Shown: piece by piece, positions 7,197 to 7,270 of the stretch
How positions within the stretch are numbered: position 1 is the first letter of the stretch
Layout: the number at the start of each line of letters is the position of its first letter
DNA from: Deltaproteobacteria bacterium
Lineage (GTDB): Bacteria; Desulfobacterota; Syntrophia; Syntrophales; Smithellaceae
DNA: 7,270 nucleotides
Assembly (NCBI GenBank): GCA_011046295.1
Contig: DSAV01000269.1
Location: 1 to 7,270 of the forward strand
Direction: 5' to 3'
The notes under the pieces: model-generated
Told to the model about the DNA's origin: nothing
Databases searched by the model: none
The model's input: only the letters and a program-made list of their open reading frames with translations
Made by a program: the position numbers and the translations under genes

Positions 7197-7225
7197 TTCG
7201 TTGCCTCAAAAACCGATGTTACCGA
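7197..7225 (+). repeat. Leader direct repeat, copy 2
   Basis: This copy contains TTCG, TTGCCTCAAA (7201-7210), a variable AACCG and ATGTTACCGA (7216-7225). Relative to copy 1 it lacks an AA after TTCG and has one extra base between the two conserved blocks. The copies are about 46 bases apart between matching blocks. It ends 16 bases before the ribosome binding site of the plus-strand gene, so it is well placed to be an operator or part of a 5' leader. A weak CCGAT/ATCGG inverted repeat (7213-7217 and 7233-7237) overlaps its right side. Confidence 0.75.
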
Positions 7226-7241
7226 GAAGAGAATCGGAAAC

Positions 7242-7246
7242 GGAGG
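7242..7246 (+). promoter_or_regulatory. Strong ribosome binding site of the right-edge gene
   Basis: A perfect GGAGG lies seven bases before the ATG at 7254. It is the main evidence that a plus-strand gene begins at the window edge. Confidence 0.75.
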
Positions 7247-7253
7247 TTTTTAT

Positions 7254-7270
7254 ATGAGTCCCCAGGCTAA
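7254..7270 (+). CDS. Start of a divergent plus-strand gene, cut by the window edge
   Basis: The ATG at 7254-7256 follows a perfect GGAGG with seven-base spacing and opens a frame beginning MSPQA. Only five full codons are visible, so no product can be named. It diverges from dtd across a 170-base intergenic region carrying two long direct repeats, which suggests its expression is regulated. The gene call is reasonably secure from the ribosome binding site and the non-coding character of the sequence upstream. Confidence 0.65.

Noticed and set aside
7149..7225. CRISPR array
   Set aside because: There are only two imperfect copies with an 18-base gap and internal length variation, so they do not fit the uniform repeats and spacers of an array.
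7070..7270. Plus-strand open frame starting inside dtd and running to the window edge
   Set aside because: It begins within the 5' end of dtd, crosses the direct repeats in a frame different from the well-supported ATG at 7254, and has no ribosome binding site.

Overview
The window reads as a conserved chromosomal block from an AT-leaning bacterium, most likely an anaerobic member of the Desulfobacterota (the former Deltaproteobacteria, perhaps Syntrophales-like). This placement is an inference. It rests on a proteobacterial-type DnaE, a DUF1285-like protein, and a UPF0280/COG2122 protein, a family concentrated in methanogens and anaerobic bacteria. No marker here fixes the genus.

Five intact genes lie head to tail on the minus strand and occupy about positions 436-7083. 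In transcription order they are dtd (D-aminoacyl-tRNA deacylase), a DUF1285-like protein of unknown function, guaB (IMP dehydrogenase), dnaE (replicative DNA polymerase III alpha subunit) and a UPF0280 (COG2122) protein. The gaps between them are 4, 27, 36 and 17 bases, with no convincing terminator in any of them, so they are probably one operon. A modest sigma-70-like promoter can be drawn just upstream of dtd. The functional mix is translation quality control, guanine nucleotide supply and chromosome replication, with COG2122 possibly linked to sulfur amino acid synthesis.

Downstream of the operon (positions 1-435) is decayed sequence. A fragment of a diguanylate cyclase GGDEF domain keeps its GGDEF and RxxD I-site motifs. 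It lacks the start of its domain, is broken by two frameshifts and then hits stops, so it is a pseudogene. At the extreme left edge a 20-base homopurine tract precedes a possible minus-strand start codon.

At the right edge (7084-7270) a divergent intergenic region leads to the first codons of a plus-strand gene with a strong Shine-Dalgarno sequence. This region holds an 11-base near-palindrome that overlaps the -35 element of the proposed dtd promoter. It also holds two clear imperfect direct repeats of about 30 bases (7149-7178 and 7197-7225), the best candidates here for an undescribed regulatory element.

I see no CRISPR array, no insertion sequence, no RNA gene and no obvious new defence or biosynthetic system. 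The points worth following are the leader repeats, the two poorly characterised proteins in the operon, and the decayed c-di-GMP gene.
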